A model generated the notes under the pieces. The model saw only the letters and a list, made by a program, of their open reading frames with translations. It was not told the DNA's origin and made no database searches. From assembly GCF_004214895.1 (NCBI RefSeq), contig NZ_CP035952.1, positions 1,116,001 through 1,180,000 on the forward strand: a stretch of DNA of 64,000 nucleotides, given 5' to 3'. Made by a program: the position numbers and the translations under genes. Shown piece by piece: positions 1 through 9,136 of this stretch (position 1 is the stretch's first letter; each line of letters starts with the position of its first letter). This DNA comes from Pseudomonas tructae. Lineage in GTDB: Bacteria > Pseudomonadota > Gammaproteobacteria > Pseudomonadales > Pseudomonadaceae.

Positions 1-1124
1 GGGTCCTGGGCGGTGGCCTGGTCGACGGTTCGGTGGTATTGATCGGTGGCGACCCGGGCATCGGCAAGTCGACCATCCTCCTGCAGACCTTGTGCAACAT
101 CGCCACGCGCATGCCGGCGTTGTACGTCACCGGCGAAGAATCCCAGCAGCAGGTGGCCATGCGTGCCCGGCGTCTGGGCCTGCCCCAGGACAAGCTGCGG
201 GTCATGACCGAGACCTGCATCGAGACCATTATCGCCACTGCCCGGGTCGAAAAGCCCAAGGTCATGGTCATCGACTCGATCCAGACCATCTTCACCGAGC
301 AGTTGCAGTCAGCGCCCGGTGGGGTTTCCCAGGTGCGCGAAAGTGCGGCCTTGCTGGTGCGTTACGCCAAGCAGAGCGGCACGGCGATCTTCCTGGTCGG
401 TCACGTGACCAAGGAAGGTGCCCTGGCCGGGCCACGGGTGCTCGAGCACATGGTCGATACCGTGCTGTATTTCGAAGGTGAATCCGATGGGCGCCTGCGT
501 TTGCTACGCGCGGTGAAAAACCGCTTTGGCGCGGTCAACGAGTTAGGCGTGTTCGGCATGACCGACCGTGGCCTGAAGGAAGTCTCCAACCCTTCAGCGA
601 TCTTTCTCACGCGTGCCCAGGAAGAGGTCCCGGGCAGCGTGGTCATGGCCACCTGGGAAGGCACCCGGCCGATGCTGGTCGAGGTCCAGGCGCTGGTCGA
701 CGACAGCCACTTGTCCAACCCGCGGCGGGTCACCCTGGGCCTGGATCAGAATCGCCTGGCCATGCTCCTGGCGGTGCTGCACCGCCATGGTGGCATTCCA
801 ACCCATGATCAGGACGTGTTCCTCAACGTGGTTGGCGGGGTCAAGGTCCTGGAGACCGCCTCGGACCTGGCGTTGATGGCAGCGATCATGTCCAGCCTGC
901 GCAACCGCCCGCTCGATAACGGCCTGCTGGTGTTTGGCGAGGTCGGTTTGTCGGGCGAAGTGCGGCCGGTGCCCAGTGGCCAGGAGCGTTTGAAGGAAGC
1001 GGCCAAGCATGGCTTCAAGCGTGCCATCGTGCCCAAGGGCAATGCGCCCAAGGAGGCCCCGGCCGGCTTGCAGGTAATTGCCGTGACTCGCCTGGAACAG
1101 GCATTGGATGCCCTGTTCGAATGA
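1..1124 (+). CDS. radA: DNA repair protein RadA, 5' end outside the window
   Basis: RadA is a RecA-like ATPase that promotes branch migration of recombination intermediates. The reading frame is open from base 3, so the start codon and the N-terminal zinc finger lie upstream of the window. Visible are the Walker A motif GGDPGIGKST near base 50, the RadA-specific KNRFG motif near base 517, and a C-terminal Lon-protease-like fold containing LSGEVRPVPSGQERLKEA. The stop is followed by a short gap and then the promoter of the secretion operon, so radA is probably transcriptionally separate from what follows. Identification is certain; only the start is missing. Confidence 0.96.
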   Translation, partial: VLGGGLVDGSVVLIGGDPGIGKSTILLQTLCNIATRMPALYVTGEESQQQVAMRARRLGLPQDKLRVMTETCIETIIATARVEKPKVMVIDSIQTIFTEQLQSAPGGVSQVRESAALLVRYAKQSGTAIFLVGHVTKEGALAGPRVLEHMVDTVLYFEGESDGRLRLLRAVKNRFGAVNELGVFGMTDRGLKEVSNPSAIFLTRAQEEVPGSVVMATWEGTRPMLVEVQALVDDSHLSNPRRVTLGLDQNRLAMLLAVLHRHGGIPTHDQDVFLNVVGGVKVLETASDLALMAAIMSSLRNRPLDNGLLVFGEVGLSGEVRPVPSGQERLKEAAKHGFKRAIVPKGNAPKEAPAGLQVIAVTRLEQALDALFE

Positions 1125-1162
1125 GGTGCTCACAGGATTGCGTAGCAAGGTTTGATTATTAA

Positions 1163-1191
1163 TTGACGCCTAAATAATGGCTATCTAATAT
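1163..1191 (+). promoter_or_regulatory. sigma-70 promoter of the first type I secretion operon
   Basis: A -35 box TTGACG (1163-1168) and a -10 box TAATAT (1186-1191) are separated by exactly 17 bases. The stretch is strikingly AT-rich compared with its surroundings and lies 34 bases before the tolC-like start codon. Both boxes are one mismatch from consensus. Inferred, not measured. Confidence 0.7.
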
Positions 1192-1224
1192 CTCGCCACG
1201 TTTTGCTGAATCCAAGGATTGGAC

Positions 1225-2730
1225 ATGCTGCCGGTGGGCCAAGGGACGTGGTTTTCGTTGTGCTTGGCCACTCGCCGGTGCCGCTCATTGCGCTTGAGCA
1301 TCCTTGCCCCACGGCACTGCCTGTTGCTCTGCGCTGTCGTGGTTGCCCAGGCGCTGGCTGCCTCGACGGTGCTGGCTGGCACCTCGGGCGAACGCGCCCA
1401 ATTGCTTGCCGTCTATCGCCAGGCTCAACTGCACGATGCCGAATTGCGCGCTGCCCGTGCTGACTACGCCGCCCGTCAGGAGGCGGTGCCCCAGGCCCGG
1501 GCCAACCTGCTGCCGGCCCTTAGCTCCAGCGCGACCTTCGAGTCCAGTCACTTGTCCCGGGATGAGCCGGAGCTGGCGCGTACCCGTAGCCAGACGACCT
1601 TGCAGGCGAACCTGAAACAGCCCCTGGTCAACCTGGCCTTCTGGTACGACCTGGCGGCGGCCCATGCCAGCGTTGCCCAGGCGGCGCTGGAGCTCTCGGA
1701 CAAAGAGCAGGCACTGGTGCTCAAGACCGCTGAGGCCTACTTCGAGACATTGCGGGCCACCGATGAGCAGGCCGCCTCGCAGGCGGAGGAAATCGCCCTG
1801 AAGCAGCAGCTCGATCAGGCCCAGGCGCGTCTGAAGAGCGGCCTGTCGAGTATTACCGACGTGCTCGATGCGCAGTCGGCCCATGACAATGCCCAGGCCA
1901 ATAGCAAGCTTGCCGAGCGCAAGGTGGAAGATGCGTTCGAGCTGCTGACCCGGCTGACCAATGCCCGCTACCTGAGTATCGAGGGCATACAGCACCAAAT
2001 GCCAGTGGCGGCGCCGGTTCCGGCGGACGCACAATCCTGGGTCGACGCGGCCGCCAGGCAGAACCTGGCGCTGCTGGCGAGCAACTTTGCCGTTCAGGCC
2101 GCGCAAGAGCGCATCAGTCAGCAACGTGCTGGCCATGCGCCGACACTGGACGCCGTAGCCTCCTACCGTCGAGGCGACAATGACAGTTTCGGCTACAGCA
2201 ACCCGAGTGACTTCGGCCGGGACGGTTACCGCAGCCCTGTCGCCCAGGGCTCCATCGGCCTGGAAGTGACCTTGCCGCTCTATAGCGGTGGGCGTGTCAG
2301 TTCACGGGTGCGTGAATCCTATGACCGGCTGGTAGAGAGCGAGGAAGTGCGTGAAGGTCGCCGTAGGGAGGTGGTCTTCAATACCCGCAACTTCTATCGC
2401 GCAGTCAATTCCGACATTGAACAGATCAGCGCGCGACGCCAGACCATCCTTTCCAGCCAGGGCTCGCTGCGTGCCTCCAAGGCCGGGGCCGACCTCGGCA
2501 CCCGCAACACCGTCGACGTACTCAACGCCCAGCGGCAGTTGTACCGCTCGGTGCGCGACTACAACAACGCCCGCTACGACTACATCCTCAACACCTTGCG
2601 ACTGCAGCAGGTGGCGGGGACGCTCAGTGAACGCGACCTGATCCTGCTGTCTGGCTACCTGAAAACCGACTACCAGCCGAGCCGGGATTTTCTTCCGCCC
2701 GAGCTGCGCGCACGTGAGCATTCAGGGTAA
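1225..2730 (+). CDS. TolC-family outer membrane channel of a type I secretion system
   Basis: This protein of about 501 residues is an outer membrane efflux/secretion channel that would dock with the ABC transporter and adaptor encoded next. The ATG at 1225 is preferred because AAGGA lies 6 bases upstream. The N-terminus is unusually long and basic before a hydrophobic signal-like segment ending around TVLAG (residue 50). The rest is the alpha-helical barrel repeat pattern of the family, with two OEP repeats: the first includes AEAYFETLRA and SITDVLDAQSA, the second NTVDVLNAQRQLYRS. It heads a four-to-five gene operon. The function as channel is clear; the exported substrate is inferred to be the RTX protein at 7118. 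Confidence 0.9.
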   Translation: MLPVGQGTWFSLCLATRRCRSLRLSILAPRHCLLLCAVVVAQALAASTVLAGTSGERAQLLAVYRQAQLHDAELRAARADYAARQEAVPQARANLLPALSSSATFESSHLSRDEPELARTRSQTTLQANLKQPLVNLAFWYDLAAAHASVAQAALELSDKEQALVLKTAEAYFETLRATDEQAASQAEEIALKQQLDQAQARLKSGLSSITDVLDAQSAHDNAQANSKLAERKVEDAFELLTRLTNARYLSIEGIQHQMPVAAPVPADAQSWVDAAARQNLALLASNFAVQAAQERISQQRAGHAPTLDAVASYRRGDNDSFGYSNPSDFGRDGYRSPVAQGSIGLEVTLPLYSGGRVSSRVRESYDRLVESEEVREGRRREVVFNTRNFYRAVNSDIEQISARRQTILSSQGSLRASKAGADLGTRNTVDVLNAQRQLYRSVRDYNNARYDYILNTLRLQQVAGTLSERDLILLSGYLKTDYQPSRDFLPPELRAREHSG

Positions 2731-2797
2731 CGGCGCGGCGCCATGGGCGTGAAAGTCGCTGTGTTCGTCGTGTTGATTGAACGATCCCTTTTCTGGC

Positions 2798-4948
2798 ATG
2801 GATGTGTGTATGCAAGATCCCCTGGCCTCCCTCCAGTCTTCTCCCGTGGACACCGGGCTTGCCTGCTTTGCGATGCTGGCGCGTTATCACAACGTGGCGG
2901 TATCACCGGAGCAGTTGGCTCACGAGCACCTGGCTGAAGGCAAGGCCTTCGCCACAGCCGAGATCCTCCTGGCTGCACGCCAGTGCAAACTCAAGGCCAA
3001 GGCGATTCGCACGCGCATCGACCGGCTTGAGCAGACGCCCTTGCCGGCAATCGCCCGCGCCCGTGACGGCAGCTTCTTCATTGTTGCCCGGGTGGAAAAG
3101 AGCAAAGCGCTGATCCATGACCCGCTCAGCCAGCGGCCTGAAAGCATCGATCTGACTGCCCTGGACGAACGCTGGGGCGGTGAGATGATTCTGTTGCGCT
3201 CGCAGGCCTCGCAGGCCGACGAGATGTCGCGGTTCGATTTCACCTGGTTCATTCCGGCCATCGTCAAGTACCGCAAACTGCTTGGCGAGGTTCTGCTGGT
3301 CTCGCTGGTATTGCAGATATTCGCCCTGCTGACGCCGCTGTTCTTCCAGGTCGTGATGGACAAGGTGCTGGTGCACCATGGCCTGACCACCCTGGATGTG
3401 ATCGCCATCGGCCTGCTCGGCATCATGGTGTTCGAGACCGTGCTCAGCGGCCTGCGCAGTTATGTATTCGCCCATACCGCCAGCCGTATCGATGTCGAGC
3501 TGGGGGCGCGGCTGTTCCGCCACCTGATCATGCTGCCGCTGTCCTACTTCCAGGCGCGCCGGGTCGGCGACTCGGTAGCCCGGGTGCGGGAGCTGGAGAA
3601 CATCCGCAACTTTCTCACCGGCAATGCCATCACCTTGTTGCTGGATGTACTGTTCTCGGTGGTGTTCATCGCGGTGATGCTGTTCTACAGCGGCTGGCTG
3701 ACCCTGGTGGTGCTGGTGTCCTTGCCGCTGTATGTCCTGGTGTCGGTGTTGATCACCCCCTTGCTGCGTGCGCGGCTGAACGAAAGCTTCGCCCGCGGGG
3801 CGGAGAACCAGGCGTTCCTGGTGGAGACGGTCAATGGCATCGACACCTTGAAGTCGATGGCGGTCGAGCCGCAGATCACCCGCAAATGGGATAACCAGTT
3901 GGCCGCTTACGTCAGCGCCGGCTTCAAGACGCAAACCTTGTCGACCATCGCCAATGAAAGCGTCTCGCTGATCGGCAAACTGGTGACCGTCGCCACCTTG
4001 TGGCTGGGTGCACGCCTGGTGATCGATGGCCAGCTCAGCGTTGGCCAGCTGATTGCTTTCAACATGCTGGCCGGGCGCGTGGCACAGCCGATCATGCGCC
4101 TGGCCCAGTTGTGGACCAACTTCCAGCAGACCGGGGTGTCGGTCCAGCGCCTGGGCGACATTCTCAACACCCGCAGCGAAATCGCCCAAGCCACCCGCAG
4201 TGCGTTACCCCCGCTGCAAGGCAACATCGAGTTCGACCAGGTGCAGTTCCGCTATCGTCCGGATGGCTCGGAAGTCCTGCGTGGCGTCAGCCTGAAGATC
4301 CAGGCCGGCACGGTTATCGGCATCGTCGGCCGCTCCGGTTCGGGCAAGAGCACCTTGACCCGGCTGCTGCAGAGGCTGTTCGTGCCCGAGCGTGGCCGCG
4401 TGCTGGTCGACGGCATGGACCTGGCCCTGGCCGATGTCGCGTCGCTGCGTCGGCAGATCGGCGTGGTGCTGCAGGACAACATGCTGTTCAACCGCAGCAT
4501 TCGCGAAAACATCGCCCTGGCCGACCCTGGAGCGCCACTGGAAGCGGTCATGCGCTCGGCCCGGCTGGCGGGGGCCCACGAGTTCATTCTCGAGCTGCCG
4601 GAAGGTTACGACACCATGGTCGGCGAGCATGGTGCCTCGCTCTCGGGTGGCCAGCGCCAGCGTATCGCGATCGCCCGGGCGCTGATGGGCAACCCGCGGA
4701 TCCTGATCTTCGACGAAGCCACCAGCGCCCTGGACTATGAGTCCGAGCGCATCATTCAACAGAACATGCAGGCGATCTGCAAAGGACGCACGGTGATCAT
4801 CATTGCCCATCGGCTGTCCGCCGTGCGCGATGCCCACAGCATCGTTGTCATGGACCGCGGCCAGATTGTCGAGCAGGGCACTCATGCTGAGCTAGTGATG
4901 CGCGACAGTGGGCATTACGCGCATTTGCACCGCCTGCAACAGGGATAA
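2798..4948 (+). CDS. HlyB-type type I secretion ABC transporter (permease/ATPase)
   Basis: This inner-membrane ABC exporter of about 716 residues resembles HlyB along its whole length. An N-terminal C39-like domain has DTG where active C39 peptidases have DCG, so it should bind substrate rather than cleave it, as in HlyB. The transmembrane domain follows (FDFTWFIPAIVKYRK through the MDKVLVHHG segment). The nucleotide-binding domain has Walker A GRSGSGKST, signature [15 protein letters not shown], Walker B ILIFDEATSALD and the H-loop IIIAHRLS. No start has a good ribosome site: TTG 2777, ATG 2798 and ATG 2810 are all possible. The adaptor gene begins 5 bases after the stop. Confidence 0.93.
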   Translation: MDVCMQDPLASLQSSPVDTGLACFAMLARYHNVAVSPEQLAHEHLAEGKAFATAEILLAARQCKLKAKAIRTRIDRLEQTPLPAIARARDGSFFIVARVEKSKALIHDPLSQRPESIDLTALDERWGGEMILLRSQASQADEMSRFDFTWFIPAIVKYRKLLGEVLLVSLVLQIFALLTPLFFQVVMDKVLVHHGLTTLDVIAIGLLGIMVFETVLSGLRSYVFAHTASRIDVELGARLFRHLIMLPLSYFQARRVGDSVARVRELENIRNFLTGNAITLLLDVLFSVVFIAVMLFYSGWLTLVVLVSLPLYVLVSVLITPLLRARLNESFARGAENQAFLVETVNGIDTLKSMAVEPQITRKWDNQLAAYVSAGFKTQTLSTIANESVSLIGKLVTVATLWLGARLVIDGQLSVGQLIAFNMLAGRVAQPIMRLAQLWTNFQQTGVSVQRLGDILNTRSEIAQATRSALPPLQGNIEFDQVQFRYRPDGSEVLRGVSLKIQAGTVIGIVGRSGSGKSTLTRLLQRLFVPERGRVLVDGMDLALADVASLRRQIGVVLQDNMLFNRSIRENIALADPGAPLEAVMRSARLAGAHEFILELPEGYDTMVGEHGASLSGGQRQRIAIARALMGNPRILIFDEATSALDYESERIIQQNMQAICKGRTVIIIAHRLSAVRDAHSIVVMDRGQIVEQGTHAELVMRDSGHYAHLHRLQQG

Positions 4949-4952
4949 TTTC

Positions 4953-6374
4953 ATGAGTCGACTATCCGCGGGACACGCACTCCTGCAGCGCTATGCTGTG
5001 GCCTGGCGAGAGGCCTGGGGCCGCCGCCGGGAGATGGACAGCCCGGCACGCCTGGACCATGAGGTCGAGTTCCTGCCGGCGGCGCTGGCGGTGCAGGATC
5101 AACCGGTGCACCCGGCGCCACGCTATATCCAGTGGGGGATTCTGCTGTTCGCGGTGCTGGCGCTGGTCTGGGCCTGTGTCGGCGAGATCGAGGTCGTCGC
5201 GACGGCCCGGGGCAAGGTGGTCGCCAGTGGCAAGAGCAAGACCATCCAGCCCAGCGAAGTGGCAGTGGTGCGCTCGATCCGGGTCTATGACGGGCAGCAG
5301 GTCAAGGCTGGGGATGTGCTGGTGGAGCTCGATACCAGCATGACCGGGGCGGACGTCAAGCGCCTGCAGGTCGACTGGCTGGCCGCCGAAGTCGATGCGG
5401 CCAGGGCCGGTGCCATGCTCGAGTCGATCCAGACGGGCCGTGAGCCCACCCTGGTGCTGCAGTCGGTCGGCGCAACCGAGCACCAGCAAAGCGAAGCCCG
5501 GCACTGGTTGCTGGGCCAGTACCTGGAGATGCGCAGCGCATTGGAGCAAGTCGATGCCGAGATCGAACAGCGCGCCGCAGAAATCCAGTCGGCCAGGGCA
5601 ATGATCGCGTCCTTGCAGAAAACCTTGCCCATCAGCCGGCGCCTGGCGGATGACTACCAGGAGCTGTTGCAGCAGCAATACGTACCCCGTCATGCCTACC
5701 TGGAGAAGCAGCAGGCGCTACTGGACCAGGAGCGTGACCTGGCGGTACAGAATGCGCGGCTGGTTGAAGTGCAGGCGTCCAGGCGTGAGGCCGAACGGCG
5801 ACGGCAGGGCATCTTGGCGCAGAACCGCCGGGCCATGCTCGACCTGCAACAGCAATCGCTGCAGAAGGCTGCGGCCTTGAAGCAGGAACTGAACAAGGCC
5901 GAGCAGCGCGACCAGTTGATGAGCCTGACCGCGCCGGTGGACGGTACGGTACAACAGTTGGCCATTCACACCGTCGGCGGCGTGGTGACCGCAGCCCAGC
6001 CGCTGATGGTCGTCGTACCCGCCGATCAGCCGGTGGAGGTGGAGGCAATGCTGGAGAACAAGGACGTTGGCTTCGTCCGCCCGGGGCAGGCGGTGACGGT
6101 CAAGGTCGAGACCTTCACCTTCACCAAGTACGGGACGGTTGATGGTGAAGTGCTCAGCGTCTCCAGCGATGCCATCGAGGACGAGAAGCGCGGCCTGATC
6201 TACAGCAGCCGCATTCGCCTGCTGCGCGACGACATCGTGGTCAAGGACCAGCGAATTCGCTTGTCGCCGGGCATGTCGGTGACGGCGGAAGTGAAGACTG
6301 AAAAACGCAAAGTCATCGATTATTTCCTCAGCCCCTTGCAGCAGTATGTGGATGAGAGTCTGCGCGAGCGTTAA
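4953..6374 (+). CDS. HlyD-family periplasmic adaptor protein
   Basis: Membrane fusion protein of 473 residues linking the HlyB-type ABC transporter to the TolC-like channel. ATG 4953 is chosen because AGGGA sits 7 bases upstream and the ABC gene stops just before. It has a cytoplasmic N-terminus, one transmembrane segment (WGILLFAVLALVWACVG), a lipoyl-like half (GKVVASGKSKTIQPSE), a long coiled coil rich in Gln, Glu and Arg (about residues 130-320), the second lipoyl half (LTAPVDGTVQQLAIHTVGG) and a beta-barrel ending near SPLQQYVDESL. This is the standard HlyD architecture. Translationally coupled with the preceding gene. Confidence 0.93.
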   Translation: MSRLSAGHALLQRYAVAWREAWGRRREMDSPARLDHEVEFLPAALAVQDQPVHPAPRYIQWGILLFAVLALVWACVGEIEVVATARGKVVASGKSKTIQPSEVAVVRSIRVYDGQQVKAGDVLVELDTSMTGADVKRLQVDWLAAEVDAARAGAMLESIQTGREPTLVLQSVGATEHQQSEARHWLLGQYLEMRSALEQVDAEIEQRAAEIQSARAMIASLQKTLPISRRLADDYQELLQQQYVPRHAYLEKQQALLDQERDLAVQNARLVEVQASRREAERRRQGILAQNRRAMLDLQQQSLQKAAALKQELNKAEQRDQLMSLTAPVDGTVQQLAIHTVGGVVTAAQPLMVVVPADQPVEVEAMLENKDVGFVRPGQAVTVKVETFTFTKYGTVDGEVLSVSSDAIEDEKRGLIYSSRIRLLRDDIVVKDQRIRLSPGMSVTAEVKTEKRKVIDYFLSPLQQYVDESLRER

Positions 6375-6410
6375 GAGCCGGCGAGCGAACGAAAGAAAGG
6401 AGTCTGTGCA

Positions 6411-7103
6411 GTGTCAGGGATTAGAAGAAGGTACCTGTTTGGGTTGCTGGTGACGGGTGTGGCAGTCGGTCTGGGGCTGCTGTCCTGGTTTGGCTGGCTG
6501 CAGGTCCAGGCGCAACACGTGCAGTGGGCCATCGAGCGGGTTGGCGGCAATACCGTGCTTGAGGACACCCGGCCACAACCTGACGATGACGAACAACGCT
6601 TCCTGGAGGCGTTGTCGCTGAACCCGACGCCGAGCGTGCGGGAACGGGTCCTGAACCCCGAGATTTGCCGCAGCATGGACGAGCACTGTGCCCTGGTCAA
6701 CCTGGGCATGCTCAACTTCATGATGCTCGACATGCCGGGCAAGTTTTCAACCCTGGGAACCCTCGATGCCTATATCAACCACTGGAAAAGCCAGGGGGGC
6801 AAGGGGTGTCCGGCAGTCGAGGAGATTTCAGCCCTGGTCCGGGCTTCCAGTCAGGCCTTGACCCTGCAGGGCGATGAGCGTGCCCGCTCGGCCCAGCAAG
6901 CCTTCACCCAGTTCCAGGCGCCTGGCGGCGTGCTGGGGGTGCTGGACTCGGCCGAATGCAAAACCTACTTCGTCAACAAACCGTTCATGGCAAGGGCCTA
7001 CCTGGCTCACCTGGGGTATCTGCTCGCGCTGGCGCAAGGTAAGCATTCCGCGCAAGCAGCCTACCTGACCAGCCTGCCCGCTGTACTTTCAATTCTCAAG
7101 TAA
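6411..7103 (+). CDS. membrane-anchored protein of unknown function within the type I secretion operon
   Basis: I do not recognise a family for this 230-residue protein. The GTG start at 6411 is supported by AAGGAG 8 bases upstream. Residues about 8-28 form one hydrophobic segment (YLFGLLVTGVAVGLGLLSWF) after basic residues, so the protein is probably anchored in the inner membrane with the rest in the periplasm. Four cysteines lie in the periplasmic part (EICRSMDEHC, KGCP, AECK) and could form two disulfides. It sits 36 bases after the adaptor gene and 14 bases before the RTX gene, so it is co-transcribed with them. A role in secretion or retention of the RTX protein is only an inference from position. 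Confidence 0.8.
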   Translation: MSGIRRRYLFGLLVTGVAVGLGLLSWFGWLQVQAQHVQWAIERVGGNTVLEDTRPQPDDDEQRFLEALSLNPTPSVRERVLNPEICRSMDEHCALVNLGMLNFMMLDMPGKFSTLGTLDAYINHWKSQGGKGCPAVEEISALVRASSQALTLQGDERARSAQQAFTQFQAPGGVLGVLDSAECKTYFVNKPFMARAYLAHLGYLLALAQGKHSAQAAYLTSLPAVLSILK

Positions 7104-7117
7104 GAAGGATCTTCGCC

Positions 7118-8479
7118 ATGGCCCAGTCGCCAACTGCATCCCCAACCGGCTCTACTCCTGATGTGGAGAAAACACTCGACGATTTCGGCACAGCACGGGG
7201 ACTGGGCCAAAAAGGTCTCGGCACAAACGGGTAACGACACGCTGTACGGCTACACTGGCAGCGACACCTATCTGTTCTACCGTGGCATGGGCCAGGACAC
7301 CATCACCGACATGGGCATGAGCTTCCCCGGCCTTGACCGTATCGTCGTGGCGCAAGGCATCAGCCCGGCCGATATTGTGCTGAGCCGGACCGACTCCGAC
7401 CTGATCATGGAAATACGCGGCTCCTCGGACCGCATGACCATGACCGGCTGTTCGGGTTGGGTGGGGACGACAAGCTCTACGGCCTGTCGGGCAACGACCT
7501 GCTCGATGGCGGTGCCGGGCGCGATACGTTGTTCGGCGGTGCCGGCAACGATGTGCTCGACGGCGGTGCAGACAACGACTATCTGTATGGCGAAGCCGGC
7601 AACGATACCTACCTGTTCTATCGCGGCATGGGCCAGGACTGGATCAGCGACTACGACAACGCGGCCGGTAACCTCGACGTCATCAAGGTGGCTGCCGGCA
7701 TTGCGCCGGCTGAGGTGAGCCTGCGGCGTAGCGAGTCCGACCTGTATGTCGGCATCAAGGGCAGTACCGAGCAGTTCACGGTGTCGGGCTGGTTCTCCAA
7801 CCCGAGCAACCTGGTCGAGCAGATTCGTTTCGACAATGGCACGGTCTGGGATGCCGGTTACATTCGCAGTGCAACCCGTGGCAGCGCCAGCGAGCTGGCC
7901 GATGAGCTGTTCGGCGATGAGCAGAACAACACGCTGAGCGGCGGTGGGGGCGATGATCTGCTCGTCGGCCTGGCCGGTGACGATCAGTTGTTCGGAGGGG
8001 CGGGCAACGACCGTCTGGTGGGTGGTGCCGGTGCCGATCGTCTTGAGGGCGGGCAAGGCAATGATCGCCTCGAGGGCGGGGGCGGTGCCGACACCTATCT
8101 GTTCGGCCGCGGCGACGGCCAGGATGTCATCGAAAACTTCGACACCGAGCTTGCCACCGACGTGTTGCAGTTTGGCGCAGGCATCTCTGCCAACCAGCTG
8201 TGGTTGCGCAAGGATGGCCATAACCTGGAAGTCAGCGTGATTGGCACCGGCGACAAGGTGACGATCGACAAGTGGTCGTTCTGGGGCTCGGGCAACTTCC
8301 AGACGGCCCAGCGCATTGATGAGTTCCGCACGGCGGACGGTCGTGTTCTGCTCGAAGGCCAGGTCGATCAACTGGTGGCTGCAATGGCTGCTTTCGCGCC
8401 ACCTGCGCCAGGCCAGACCTCGCTGCCACAGGCTTACCAGGATGCCCTGGCGCCGGTGATCGCGGCTAGCTGGAAGTAA
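7118..8479 (+). pseudogene. RTX calcium-binding protein, likely type I secretion substrate, with two compensating frameshifts
   Basis: A good ribosome site (GAAGGA) precedes ATG 7118, but this frame stops at TAA 7232 after 38 codons. RTX coding continues in the next frame (TGNDTLYGYTGSDTYLF, about 7220-7450) and then returns to the first frame from about 7457 to the stop at 8479 (LSGNDLLDGGAGRDTLFGGAGND). The whole interval is divisible by three, so one extra base near 7232 and one missing base near 7448 would restore a 453-residue protein. Nonapeptide GGxGxDxxx repeats alternate with haemolysin-related modules (YLFYRGMGQD, SGWFSNPSN). The C-terminus lacks a protease or lipase domain. It lies directly behind its presumed exporter. 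Either a decayed gene or two sequence errors. Confidence 0.8.
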
Positions 8480-8530
8480 GCTGTTGTCGCGCTTGCCTGT
8501 TCACAGGCAAGAGCGAATCGGCGCAACGGA

Positions 8531-8569
8531 CCCCGTCCACTCCTGGGAGTGGACGGGGTTTATTTTATT
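8531..8569 (+). terminator. terminator after the RTX gene
   Basis: A 12-base-pair perfect stem (CCCCGTCCACTC pairing with GAGTGGACGGGG, loop CTGG) is followed by TTTATTTTATT. It separates the secretion operon from the has locus. Confidence 0.85.
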
Positions 8570-8588
8570 GCTACTGATTCTCAGTAGC
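8570..8588. promoter_or_regulatory. Fur-box-like palindrome upstream of hasI
   Basis: GCTACTGATTCTCAGTAGC is a perfect 8-base inverted repeat about a 3-base centre and matches 13 of 19 positions of the Fur consensus. It sits 45 bases before the hasI start. Fur control of hasI is established in P. aeruginosa and Serratia; here it is inferred. Confidence 0.6.
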
Positions 8589-8632
8589 GAGTAGCATACC
8601 GCCTCCTTTCCGACCATCCACATGGAGTTCGC

Positions 8633-9136
8633 GTGGCGGAGTCCGACCTCAAGCGGCTGTTCCTCAAGCACGCCAAAACCTTGCAGGGATTGCTGACGCG
8701 CAAGGTCCGTGACCCGCAGCTGGCCGCTGACCTGGTGCAGGAAAGCTTCCTGCGCCTGGCCGAGCAACAGGGCCGTGAACGCATCGACAACACCCCGGCC
8801 TACCTCTACCGCACTGCGCATAACCTGATGATCGACCATGTCCGTCAGCAACGGCGGCGCAAAACCGACTCGGTACCGCACGAAGCACTGGAAACCATTG
8901 TCGAAGACAGCCCAGGCCTGGATGAAAGTGCTGCCACCGAACAGCACATGCGTCGCCTGCGCCGGGCGTTGGCTGATTTGCCGCCGCGAACCCAGCAAGT
9001 GTTCCGTCTCAATCGTCTTGAGGGCATGACCCACGCCGAAGTGGCGCGGGCGCTGGACATTTCTGACAGCTCAGTACAGAAGCATCTGGCCAAGGCCTTG
9101 GCCTATGTGATGCAGTGTCTGCAGGAACCAGGATGA
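8633..9136 (+). CDS. hasI: ECF sigma factor HasI (FecI family)
   Basis: Extracytoplasmic-function sigma factor of 167 residues that would activate hasR-hasADEF when haem-loaded HasA binds HasR. GTG 8633 is the likely start. Region 2 is seen as AADLVQESFLRLAEQ and TPAYLYRTAHNLMIDHVRQQRRR; region 4 as LADLPPRTQQVFRLNRLEGMTHAEVARALDISDSSVQKHLAKAL. It overlaps the hasS start by four bases (ATGA), so the two are translationally coupled. The name rests on the flanking hasS-hasR-hasA order rather than on features unique to HasI among FecI-type sigmas. Confidence 0.9.
   Translation: MAESDLKRLFLKHAKTLQGLLTRKVRDPQLAADLVQESFLRLAEQQGRERIDNTPAYLYRTAHNLMIDHVRQQRRRKTDSVPHEALETIVEDSPGLDESAATEQHMRRLRRALADLPPRTQQVFRLNRLEGMTHAEVARALDISDSSVQKHLAKALAYVMQCLQEPG

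Noticed and set aside
7232..7234. Programmed +1 frameshift at GGG TAA in the RTX gene
   Set aside because: No known frameshift signal beyond a plain stop, and a second, opposite shift would also be needed at about 7448. Mutation or sequence error is simpler.
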